Below, piece after piece: positions 1 to 6,598 of a stretch of DNA of 8,282 nucleotides. Location: positions 1 through 8,282 of the forward strand of contig JAFYQC010000049.1 of assembly GCA_017547265.1 (NCBI GenBank), in the 5' to 3' direction. This DNA is from Kiritimatiellia bacterium (GTDB taxonomy: Bacteria > Verrucomicrobiota > Kiritimatiellia > RFP12 > UBA1067). The translations under genes and the position numbers were made by a program. The notes below the pieces were generated by a model that was not told the DNA's origin, did no database searches, and worked only from the letters and a program-made list of their open reading frames with translations. Every line of letters begins with the position of its first letter. The stretch's first letter is position 1.

Positions 1-1223
1 GGCGGCAGCGCCGCAAACACGGTATTCGTGTTGATACGCTCCGGCTCACACCACAGCATGAGTTTCGCGTCGTGCGCGTGGGCGCAGTCCGCGACCTTGG
101 CGAAATTGCCGTCAGGATGCACCGAAGGGTTGACCGTCCAGGTGCCAATCTCGTCCTGCCATTCGCCCCACGACTTCGGGTTCAGCTTGTTTTTCCCGTT
201 CCATCCGGCGTCCGCCCAGAACGCGTCGAAGGGAAGTTCCTCCTTCTTAGTCCACTTAATGAAGTCCGTCATCATCTCGTCGGTCCACATGCCGCCGTAG
301 AAAGTATTTGCCATCACAGGCGCGATCAACTCGCCCTTCGAGTCGCGGGGCGACTTCATGGCCAGCATGAAGCGGTGCTTGATCGTACGCATTTCGCGAG
401 GAGTCATCCCCTTCGGGCGGTGGAACATGACGATCGAGGGCGCGCGCAGCGTCTCGCCGGGTAGGACTCTAAAGTTGGTCTTGCCGAGGCCAGCCCTCGC
501 GCGGAAGAGCGACTTCAGCTTCAGGCATTCGCAGCGCCAAGTTCCACTCCAGCCAATGGCGATGTCGAGCCCGTCGCCCTCCGGGAAGTCGAAGCAGAGG
601 TACGGCATGTTGCCTTGCTGCCCCGGCGTCATCCAGAACCAAGGATAGCGCTTGTGGAAGAACATCTCGTCCGGCGAGGGGCTGTCGAACGAGGGCCACT
701 CCCGCGCACCGTCAGAGGAACGCCCGAGCGCGCCATAGCCAACCCAGTTGCGCTCGAGATAACGTGTCTGCGGCGTGAACATCTCGATGTTGCACGTGTC
801 TCCGACAAGAGACCTCACGCGAACCGTCTTGGGGGCGTACTTGTTCTTCGTCCCGTCGTCGAGGGAGAAGTCGAAACTCACAAGGTTGCTCACGGGAAGC
901 GTCTTGTCATTGCCGAGGGCATACAGTTCCGGAACATACTCCGCCGCATCGAAGTCGGTGTAGAACTTCCACGTCACGCGCACACCAAGCTTCTTGTCGG
1001 GCGTCGCGTACTCGTAGACCTTCGACGTCCACCCCTTGCCGCCAGGGAGTTCTTTCACGGAAACCGGCTTGTCACAGAAGAACTCCAACTTGCCGCCATA
1101 CGTAAACGAGACGAGGCCCTGTGTCCCCATCTGCCAGGCGAGCGCCGAAAACGACAATGTCACGCAAACCGCAAATACTGCAGACTTTACCAGCCGACAC
1201 ATATTGATTTTTTCAACCGTCAT
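1..1223 (-). CDS. GH36-like (clan GH-D) secreted glycosidase, 3'-truncated
   Basis: The frame is open from the ATG at 1223-1221 to the window edge: 407 residues and no stop. It starts with a signal peptide (hydrophobic run about residues 14-29, probable cleavage after SALA, residues 26-29). An N-terminal beta-sandwich-like region follows to about residue 290, then the start of a TIM barrel. GH36-like marks in order are GWSGTW (224-229), APVMANTFYGG (301-311), FWADAGW (335-341), GTWTVNPSVHPDG (360-372) and LMLWCEPERI (388-397). The last corresponds to the GLWFEPE strand of GH36 alpha-galactosidases. The window ends before the expected nucleophile Asp, so activity cannot be judged. Inferred role: exo-removal of an alpha-linked galactose-type sugar outside the cytoplasm. 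It lies 43 nt behind the GH97 gene and is probably co-transcribed with it. The start is uncertain: a second in-frame ATG at 1202-1200 gives a more typical short signal peptide, while the first has only a weak AAAGG site that belongs to the octamer array. Confidence 0.8.
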   Translation of the reverse strand, partial: MTVEKINMCRLVKSAVFAVCVTLSFSALAWQMGTQGLVSFTYGGKLEFFCDKPVSVKELPGGKGWTSKVYEYATPDKKLGVRVTWKFYTDFDAAEYVPELYALGNDKTLPVSNLVSFDFSLDDGTKNKYAPKTVRVRSLVGDTCNIEMFTPQTRYLERNWVGYGALGRSSDGAREWPSFDSPSPDEMFFHKRYPWFWMTPGQQGNMPYLCFDFPEGDGLDIAIGWSGTWRCECLKLKSLFRARAGLGKTNFRVLPGETLRAPSIVMFHRPKGMTPREMRTIKHRFMLAMKSPRDSKGELIAPVMANTFYGGMWTDEMMTDFIKWTKKEELPFDAFWADAGWNGKNKLNPKSWGEWQDEIGTWTVNPSVHPDGNFAKVADCAHAHDAKLMLWCEPERINTNTVFAALP

Positions 1224-1279
1224 AAACTTTTCAACCTTTCAACTATTCAACTATTCAACTTTTTAACTATTCAACTTTC
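1224..1279 (-). repeat. Seven-unit 8-bp tandem array between two glycosidase genes
   Basis: Read on the minus strand, the sequence divides into seven consecutive octamers: GAAAGTTG, AATAGTTA, AAAAGTTG, AATAGTTG, AATAGTTG, AAAGGTTG, AAAAGTTT. The start ATG of the GH36-like gene follows directly. The general unit is AANAGTTG. The array covers the last codons and TAG stop of the GH97 gene (1269-1267) and all of the gap to the next gene. Because 8 is not a multiple of 3, its TAG, TAA and TGA triplets fall in all three frames. The AAAGGTTG unit supplies the only Shine-Dalgarno-like stretch before the downstream ATG. It is much more AT-rich than the flanking genes. It could be a slippage-prone array or one copy of a dispersed intergenic repeat; this window cannot decide. 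Confidence 0.85.
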
Positions 1280-3285
1280 TTGAATCGAACTACAAAGCCG
1301 CCGCCGGAGGCCATGTGGAAGGACAGCTCTTCTCCCGCCTTGACAGTCTTCGTCTCGTGAATGTACTTCATCGGGTTCTCATCGGCATCGCCCGCATCGC
1401 GGAATATCTCCGCCTTCCACGTTCCGGCCTCGAGGAAGTCGGTCTTGAACGCAAAGTCGCGTGCGTCCCTGTTGGAAATCGCAGCAGCAAACCAAGAACC
1501 GTCCTTTGACTTCCTTGCCGCAGCCGCGAAAGACTCTGGGCAGCCGCCCAAGCCAACGGTATCATCCCAGACGACGGGCGTCTTCGCCATGAACGAGAAA
1601 CACTCCATGTTCTTCTCGTACTTCGTGGGCGAGTCACTCAGCATCTGGAGCGGTGCCTCATAGAGCGCCATGAGTGCCATCTGGTGGCAGCGCGTGCCGA
1701 CAGAACCAGGGTTCTTGCCGTTGCCCCTGTAGTCGCCGATCTTGTAGTTGTCCATCGCGCCTGGCGTATAGTCCATCGGACCGGCAGTCATTCGGAGGAA
1801 GAAGCATCCGACGTCATTGTAGCACATGTCCTTGTCCTTCGCGCCCCACTTCATGTTCTCAAGCCCGTGGATGCCCTCGAAGTTGAGGACGTTCGGGTAA
1901 GTGCGCTGGAGCCCGACGGGACGATATGCGCCGTGGTAGTCGACGACCATCTTGTGCTTCGCGCACGCAACCGCGAACTTCTCGAGGAACACCGCAACAT
2001 CCGCGTCGGCGCGATCCATGAAGTCGACCTTGAAGCCCTTCGCGCCGAGCTTCGAGAAGTGTTCGGCGACTTTCTCCTCCTCGCCGTAGATTTGCGCCCA
2101 CGCCATCCACAGGATGATACCGACGCCCTTCTTGTTTGCGTAGTCGATGAGGTGCGGAACATCCACGTCCGGACTGTACTTCCAGATGTCGAGTTCCGCG
2201 CTCCAGCCCTCGTCGAAAATGACATATTCAACTCCGTTCTTCGCAGCGAAGTCTATGAAGCGCTCGTAGGTTTTCGTATTGCAGCCGGCGCCGTTGTCAA
2301 AGGCGTTCCACCAATCCCATGCTACCTTGCCCGGCTTCACCCACGAGAAATCTGCGCCCTTCGCCGCAGGTGTCGCGAGCGCGTACGAGATGTCGGCCTC
2401 GCAGAGCTTGGCAGGCGAGTCGGCGAGCGCGAATACGCGCCAGGGAAGCGTACGCGGCGCATCGGCCTTCGCAATGAAATTTTCGCTTTCCTGGACGGAA
2501 ATCCACCGACCACCATTCGGGACGACCTTGCGCTTGCTCCATCCACCGTCATTGGCGGTATGGGCAGTCGTCTTTGGATACTGAGCAAAGAGCGACTTGA
2601 GCTGGGCGCCGACCTCCGTCTGCTCAACGTCGCCGAAGTTCCAGACGGGATAGTCGTGAACGTCCGTGTCCATGACAGCGACGGTCTTGCCATTGGCAGA
2701 ATAGACGACCGGGAGATAGATCGCCTTTCCCCCGTCGGTCTTGAGCGCAGACGCGTCCACAAACTCCGGCATCGTCTCCTCGCACCCGAGGGAAGCACGC
2801 CCTGTGCGGTTATACCAGCAACGAGCAGACTTCGGAATTGTGATGTCGGCCTTCTCGCAGTCGACCACGCCAGGCTTCTTCGTCTCAAAGCGGTAGGCGA
2901 CGCCGTCGTTGCGCGCGGCAAGCCGAACGCCCCAGTCGCCAAAATCAACAAAGAGCTCTTTCCCCGAAAGATCGACCTTGCCCTTCTTGTAGACTGGCGA
3001 CGGCACAAACCCGCTGAGAGTCGCAGGGCACACGGCACATGGTTTCGCGCCACCCTCCTTTATGCACTTGCCGTTCATCTTGAGACCAATCTCAGTCCTG
3101 TCGACAACGAGAACGCCATCACGCACTACGTCGTAGGCGAGAGGATTGGCATAGAGCCGAATCTTGTTCCTCCCATCTGGAGAAGTCGCAGAAAACATAT
3201 CCCCCTGACACTTAGACGTGGGCGCGCTTGAGCAACCTGCCAACATCAAAACCGCCGCAGAGGCAATAATAGCAGTATTCTTCAT
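1267..3285 (-). CDS. GH97 glycosidase lipoprotein, retaining alpha-galactosidase-like type
   Basis: The gene encodes 672 residues, a normal length for GH97. The lipobox LAGC, with Cys18 as lipidation site, ends a short hydrophobic signal, so the enzyme is probably membrane-anchored. The N-terminal GH97 beta-sandwich (about 30-300) includes SPDGRNKIRL and later PWRVFAL. The barrel has the family marks KPGKVAWDWWN (317-327), YVIFDEGWS (354-362), KGVGIILWMAW (386-396), GFKVDFMDR (417-425), HGAYRPVGLQRTYPN (451-465) and NFEGIHGLE (468-476). GH97 holds inverting SusB-type alpha-glucosidases and retaining alpha-galactosidases. The retaining branch uses an Asp nucleophile, which fits Asp421 in KVDF; Glu470 is the likely acid/base. 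Substrate is therefore inferred to be terminal alpha-galactose. The protein has many cysteines for a secreted enzyme, including a C74, C83, C86 cluster. The start is firm: AAGGAA (3291-3296) sits 5 nt upstream of the ATG. The GH36-like gene follows 43 nt downstream. Confidence 0.95.
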   Translation of the reverse strand: MKNTAIIASAAVLMLAGCSSAPTSKCQGDMFSATSPDGRNKIRLYANPLAYDVVRDGVLVVDRTEIGLKMNGKCIKEGGAKPCAVCPATLSGFVPSPVYKKGKVDLSGKELFVDFGDWGVRLAARNDGVAYRFETKKPGVVDCEKADITIPKSARCWYNRTGRASLGCEETMPEFVDASALKTDGGKAIYLPVVYSANGKTVAVMDTDVHDYPVWNFGDVEQTEVGAQLKSLFAQYPKTTAHTANDGGWSKRKVVPNGGRWISVQESENFIAKADAPRTLPWRVFALADSPAKLCEADISYALATPAAKGADFSWVKPGKVAWDWWNAFDNGAGCNTKTYERFIDFAAKNGVEYVIFDEGWSAELDIWKYSPDVDVPHLIDYANKKGVGIILWMAWAQIYGEEEKVAEHFSKLGAKGFKVDFMDRADADVAVFLEKFAVACAKHKMVVDYHGAYRPVGLQRTYPNVLNFEGIHGLENMKWGAKDKDMCYNDVGCFFLRMTAGPMDYTPGAMDNYKIGDYRGNGKNPGSVGTRCHQMALMALYEAPLQMLSDSPTKYEKNMECFSFMAKTPVVWDDTVGLGGCPESFAAAARKSKDGSWFAAAISNRDARDFAFKTDFLEAGTWKAEIFRDAGDADENPMKYIHETKTVKAGEELSFHMASGGGFVVRFKKVE

Positions 3286-3313
3286 TTGAATTCCTTGTCA
3301 TAATGATAGCGGT

Positions 3314-3342
3314 ATATTATGCAATATTTTAACATAACTTAA
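3314..3342 (-). promoter_or_regulatory. Sigma-70-type promoter of the GH97 gene
   Basis: On the minus strand a -35 box TTAAGT (3342-3337) and a -10 box TAATAT (3319-3314) are separated by exactly 17 nt of AT-rich sequence. They are followed by a short leader, the AAGGAA site and the GH97 ATG at 3285. The -10 box is close to consensus and the -35 is weak. An inverted repeat, ATATT-ATGC-AATAT (3314-3327), covers the -10 box and is placed where a repressor would act. That function is a guess. Confidence 0.55.
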
Positions 3343-3396
3343 CCGCCCATACGCAAAAGACATGTCAACTTTCATAAACGCGCCGCCTCCAGAAGC

Positions 3397-3419
3397 AAAC
3401 GCACGGTTCCCGTGTGTTT
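3397..3419 (+). other. 10-bp hairpin in the phosphatase leader (terminator-like or RNA structural)
   Basis: AAACGCACGG (3397-3406) pairs with CCGTGTGTTT (3410-3419) around the loop TTC. All ten positions pair, one as G3401-T3415. That pair is a G-U wobble in plus-strand RNA but an A-C mismatch in minus-strand RNA, so the helix fits a plus-sense transcript better. The 3' arm ends in TTT followed by ACCC, a poor U-tract, so efficient intrinsic termination is doubtful. It lies about 190 nt before the phosphatase start. Confidence 0.45.
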
Positions 3420-3423
3420 ACCC

Positions 3424-3539
3424 TCCGTAAAGATTGGCTATTGTCGATGAAGAGTGGAAACTCTCATCTCCCTACCCGGGCAGGGACCGTACGTTTACTT
3501 TCGGACTGGGCGCAACTTTCATGAACGCGGCGTTTCATG
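3424..3539 (+). ncRNA. Possible structured 5' leader of the phosphatase gene
   Basis: Several helices nest or follow one another in the plus sense. An outer stem pairs TCCG (3424-3427) and AAAG (3429-3432) with CTTT (3498-3501) and CGGA (3502-3505), with one bulged T. Inside it, GATG plus AGAGT (3446-3455, one bulged A) pairs with ACTCT plus CATC (3460-3468) around the GNRA-type loop GGAA. Next comes CCCT (3470-3473) with AGGG (3482-3485). A further hairpin pairs CATGAA and CG (3520-3527) with CG and TTCATG (3531-3539). I recognise no named riboswitch or RNA family here. The helices are short, so chance pairing is a real alternative, and I see no convincing plus-strand promoter ahead of it. 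Confidence 0.3.
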
Positions 3540-3595
3540 CGATGCAAATAACAGCGATATATGGTATCCTATTGCGGTCAGACAAGCCAAGCGAC

Positions 3596-3600
3596 AGGGG
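3596..3600 (+). promoter_or_regulatory. Shine-Dalgarno site fixing the phosphatase start
   Basis: AGGGG lies six nt upstream of the ATG at 3607. This is the best ribosome binding site in the region and argues against the in-frame ATG at 3454, which would add 51 residues with no family resemblance. Confidence 0.7.
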
Positions 3601-3606
3601 AAAAAG

Positions 3607-4365
3607 ATGAAACACGATATTGAGGCAATATGCGCACTTGTGCGCGAATGTGGTAGGTCCATAAAGGACATCAACAGAACAACGCTGCAGATTGACTCGA
3701 AAGCCGGGCACGCCAATTTCGTCACGGACTGCGACAAGAAGACACAGGACCGGCTGAGAAGAGGGCTCCTGAAGATAATGCCCGACGCGCATTTCATCGG
3801 CGAAGAAGGCACTACCCAGGAGTTTTCGCCTAAGGGGAAGTTTTTCATTGTCGACCCAATTGACGGCACTACGAACTTCATAAAGGACTTCCGTGCAAGC
3901 AGCATCTCGGTCGCGCTCATTGTAGACGGAGCAGCGGAACTTGGCGCAATCTACAACCCCTTCCTCGACGAAATGTTCACGGCGATTCGCGGACAAGGCG
4001 CCTTTTGCAACGGCAGGAGAATCCACGTCTCGTCAGAACCGCTCGAAAACGGACTTGTCATCTTTGGAACATCCCCCTACAACGAGGAATTGAGCGAACG
4101 CTCCTTCAAGCTCGCGTACTCGTATTTCAAGAAATCAATCGACGTACGGCGAACAGGATCAGCCGCGCTCGACATGTGTTCCGTCGCGGCCGGGCGTGCA
4201 GAGCTGTTCTTTGAACTGTCGCTTTCCCCCTGGGACTATGCGGCAGGTGCGCTGATCGTAGAAGAGGCCGGTGGAATCGTCTCCGACATCGACGGAAACG
4301 CCCTCGTCTACGATTGCAAAAGCTCAGTCCTCGCTCGAAACAAGGTAGCCAGACCAATCGAGTGA
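3607..4365 (+). CDS. Inositol monophosphatase family protein (SuhB/IMPase type)
   Basis: The gene encodes 252 residues, close to the usual length of a bacterial Mg-dependent inositol-phosphate phosphatase; it is cytoplasmic, with no signal peptide. Family marks in order are ANFVTDCDK (36-44), FIGEEG (63-68, metal ligand Glu67), the core motif DPIDGTTNF (83-91, metal ligands Asp83 and Asp86) and SPWDYAAGALIVEEAGG (207-223, metal ligand Asp210). DPIDGTTNF is the IMPase/SuhB form; CysQ-type nucleotidases usually carry DPLDGTKEF, so PAP phosphatase is less likely. The expected reaction is hydrolysis of a sugar or inositol monophosphate, but substrates in this family are broad and the sequence does not settle them. 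It is the only plus-strand gene here and has its own upstream region. Its stop is 7 nt from the converging stop of the next gene. An upstream in-frame ATG at 3454 is rejected for lack of a binding site and of similarity. Confidence 0.92.
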   Translation: MKHDIEAICALVRECGRSIKDINRTTLQIDSKAGHANFVTDCDKKTQDRLRRGLLKIMPDAHFIGEEGTTQEFSPKGKFFIVDPIDGTTNFIKDFRASSISVALIVDGAAELGAIYNPFLDEMFTAIRGQGAFCNGRRIHVSSEPLENGLVIFGTSPYNEELSERSFKLAYSYFKKSIDVRRTGSAALDMCSVAAGRAELFFELSLSPWDYAAGALIVEEAGGIVSDIDGNALVYDCKSSVLARNKVARPIE

Positions 4366-4394
4366 CTTGTCGTTAAAAGTCGAGGCAAAGGTCT
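4351..4394. terminator. Weak two-way hairpin at the convergent gene ends
   Basis: An inner stem GACTT (4364-4368) with AAGTC (4377-4381) and an outer stem AGACC (4351-4355) with GGTCT (4390-4394) bracket the stops at 4365 and 4373. An 8 by 8 internal loop separates them and there is no clear U-tract. It is the only candidate terminator between the convergent genes, and a poor one. Confidence 0.2.
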
Positions 4395-6580
4395 ACGACG
4401 CAGGAGCGAGGAACTAAAAGTTCCACGGCAACCACCCTTCCATCGTGCTCCTCTTTCGCCTTCACGCTCACGCCATTCGCCGTTGCACTTTTGACCTTCC
4501 ATCCATTCGGCACCGCAAACCGCACGATCTGCGGGAAACCACCCACGGCGGCAACCTTTGCAGCAAGACGCGAACCATCCCACTTCTGGTCAAGAAGCCC
4601 AACGGCTCCCTGCGTGACATGACGGTCGCTCGTAAGGAATTGCGGATGGCCCGCAAGCGGCTGGAGCGCGAAGAGCCGCACGCCACGAGGCGGAACCGCC
4701 GCGGAGAGAATGCACTTCCGCTCTCCAAGGTAAGTGTCCGTCCAGAACTCCCATGCCACGAAAACGCGCTCGTCGCATTCGCCAATCTCCTGCCAATCTA
4801 CGGAGACTTCCTGCGGCTCGTCGCTCCAATTGAAAAGTGCGACAACATGCCAGTCTCCGAAGGGACGGGACACGTGGAGATCCCAGACAGGAAGCTGGCC
4901 AAACATCGGATAGAGCTTCCCCGGACGCGTCTGGCATACAGGCAACGCCTGCTGGATCAGCTTTACGCGGTCGGGGGCAAGTTCCGCAAGCTTGTCGCCG
5001 GCGAAGGTCTGCTGGCCAGGCAGCGCAACGACCGTTGTCTCGACCTGCGCCTGTTCACGAGCGAGAGCACCCTGCGAGACTAGCATGCAGTCCGGGTCCG
5101 ACCAGAATACGTTTGAGTGCGCAAAGAACTGGTTCACCGTGCATCTCGCCTGAAGGAGAATGTTCTCCCACTTTACGGGCTCGTTGGGATGAACGATGTC
5201 CGCACCTGTGCGGCTTGCGTCGGCATATCCTGCCTCAGCCCCGGTGAAATGCCCCTGGCAGGCAAGGAAGACACGGTCTTCGCCAATCCCCTTCCTGTAC
5301 GCGGCTACGGTGCGCTCGAAGGGATTTGGACATTTCGGGTCATGCATGAGGGCGCGAATTTCAGGCCTTTCGTAGAGATGCGCGCAGTAGCCGTGGCCGC
5401 GGCCGGACATCCCGTCGATTTTAAAGAACTCGTAACCCCACTCATGCGAGGCCTTGTCGAATATCGAAGTCAGATGCTCAAGTGCACCAGGCGCAGTCGG
5501 GTCGAGAGTGTACTTTCCATTCCACGAGCGAATCGGCTTGCCGTTGCTCGCGTGAAGGAACCAGTCTTTGTGCCGAGCGTAGAAATCGTCGTTGCCTGTT
5601 CCGTATGGTGCCATCCAGAGTCCCGGCCTGAATCCGAGTTTCCTTATTTCGTCGGCAAGCCACTTCATGCCCTCTGGAAACTGCACCTTGTAGGTCTCAA
5701 GATCCATGTTGTAGAAATTCGACACTGGAAGCTTTGGCGAGTTGTCCTGCCAGGACTCGATATTCCAGAATTCCATGCCGAACGGCTTGAACCACTTCGC
5801 GGCAAAGCGCGCCTCGTCAAGATTCTCCTTTGAGCCGGCGGTGTCGAAATATGTGTTCCAGCTGAGCCAGCCAGTAGGCGCATTGGGCGAACGACTGCGG
5901 TTCGGAACTCGCCAATTCGGCACCCAGCGCGACTTGTACCAATCCTTGACGATCATGACCGACATCGAGTTTGCAGTTGCATCGTCGATTGCGAACCGCG
6001 CCGACGCCAGCAACTTTCCACCTTCTGCTTTTAACTTTAACCCCTTGAAATGTAGCGCCTCGTCCGTTGAAGGAGAAAAGAGAGCATCATCGTCAAGCGA
6101 GACTGCGTCGCCGCTCTTGACGGACAAGACCCTGTCGTTGGGTTTGGGCGTAAGTGAACAAGGGTAGGCGTCTTTGCGATAGCGAATGTCGCCGTCAAAG
6201 GCCAGGGCACCCGAGTACGCAAACGCCGTACGGTGGTATACGAGCATCGTGACACCTTCGCCGTCGGCCTGAAACGTGACGTAGCCATCTACATTATCAC
6301 GCATGTCGACAAGCGCAAGCCGATTCGGGAAACCGTCGCGGGAAGAAGTTACGCGCCACTTCGCAATAGACTCGTCCTTGCCAATCCCCGCTCCAGTGAC
6401 TGCGGCAGGACCAGTAAACGACAGGCGGCCGGAAAGTTCGGCGCTTCCATCCTTGTGCGAAAGAGCTAGGAGAGCACTCTCGTCGACAAATGCCACTTTC
6501 CAGTTCCCTACGGTAAACTCCGTATCGGCGCAAGCTGCCAAGCACGCAAATGTCGCGCAAACTGCCAACGTGAATTTCAT
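4373..6580 (-). CDS. Clan GH-D glycosidase (GH36/GH27-like), probable lipoprotein
   Basis: The gene encodes 735 residues. The N-terminus has a hydrophobic signal ending in the lipobox-like LAAC (Cys17), although signal peptidase I cleavage after ACA is also possible. Residues 20-230 look like an N-terminal beta-sandwich. The barrel follows: GWLSWNTYFD (237-246), FGMEFWNIESW (267-277), LGFRPGLWMAPYG (315-327), YEFFKIDGMSG (383-393) and ASRTGADI (455-462). In clan GH-D the Asp of the F-K-x-D strand is the nucleophile, which points to Asp389. The acid/base Asp comes from an R-x-x-x-D segment, which points to Asp461. A C-terminal beta-sandwich carries SDRHVTQGAV (651-660). The likely reaction is retaining hydrolysis of an alpha-galactoside or related sugar; the family is not certain between GH36 and GH27. 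AAGGGG (6588-6593) lies 7 nt before the ATG. The regulator gene ends 18 nt upstream, so the two are probably co-transcribed and this gene is a natural target of that regulator. Confidence 0.87.
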   Translation of the reverse strand: MKFTLAVCATFACLAACADTEFTVGNWKVAFVDESALLALSHKDGSAELSGRLSFTGPAAVTGAGIGKDESIAKWRVTSSRDGFPNRLALVDMRDNVDGYVTFQADGEGVTMLVYHRTAFAYSGALAFDGDIRYRKDAYPCSLTPKPNDRVLSVKSGDAVSLDDDALFSPSTDEALHFKGLKLKAEGGKLLASARFAIDDATANSMSVMIVKDWYKSRWVPNWRVPNRSRSPNAPTGWLSWNTYFDTAGSKENLDEARFAAKWFKPFGMEFWNIESWQDNSPKLPVSNFYNMDLETYKVQFPEGMKWLADEIRKLGFRPGLWMAPYGTGNDDFYARHKDWFLHASNGKPIRSWNGKYTLDPTAPGALEHLTSIFDKASHEWGYEFFKIDGMSGRGHGYCAHLYERPEIRALMHDPKCPNPFERTVAAYRKGIGEDRVFLACQGHFTGAEAGYADASRTGADIVHPNEPVKWENILLQARCTVNQFFAHSNVFWSDPDCMLVSQGALAREQAQVETTVVALPGQQTFAGDKLAELAPDRVKLIQQALPVCQTRPGKLYPMFGQLPVWDLHVSRPFGDWHVVALFNWSDEPQEVSVDWQEIGECDERVFVAWEFWTDTYLGERKCILSAAVPPRGVRLFALQPLAGHPQFLTSDRHVTQGAVGLLDQKWDGSRLAAKVAAVGGFPQIVRFAVPNGWKVKSATANGVSVKAKEEHDGRVVAVELLVPRSCVVDLCLDF

Positions 6581-6598
6581 GCGCTTACCCCTTCAAGT

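Noticed and set aside
1224..1279. CRISPR array
   Set aside because: Units are 8 bp and directly adjacent, with no spacers and no cas genes in the window.
615..1283. Plus-strand 222-codon open frame running into the octamer array
   Set aside because: It is a shadow of the GH36-like gene; its Leu/Phe/Ser-rich tail is simply the translated octamer repeat.
1684..3231. A 515-codon plus-strand open frame opposite the GH97 gene
   Set aside because: It is the antisense shadow of a well-recognised GH97 gene in GC-rich DNA; its protein is Arg/Val-rich with no recognisable domain.
3424..3505. A tRNA-like element of 82 nt with paired ends
   Set aside because: It has no GTTCGA T-loop, no anticodon arm of proper size and no D-arm consensus; only the end-pairing resembles a tRNA.
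3454..3606. N-terminal extension of the phosphatase from the ATG at 3454
   Set aside because: There is no ribosome binding site there, the extra 51 residues resemble nothing in the family, and AGGGG before 3607 marks a better start. The ATG at 3454 also lies inside the GNRA-capped hairpin.
3607..4365. CysQ-type PAP phosphatase linked to sulfate metabolism
   Set aside because: The core motif is DPIDGTTNF rather than the DPLDGTKEF form usual in CysQ.
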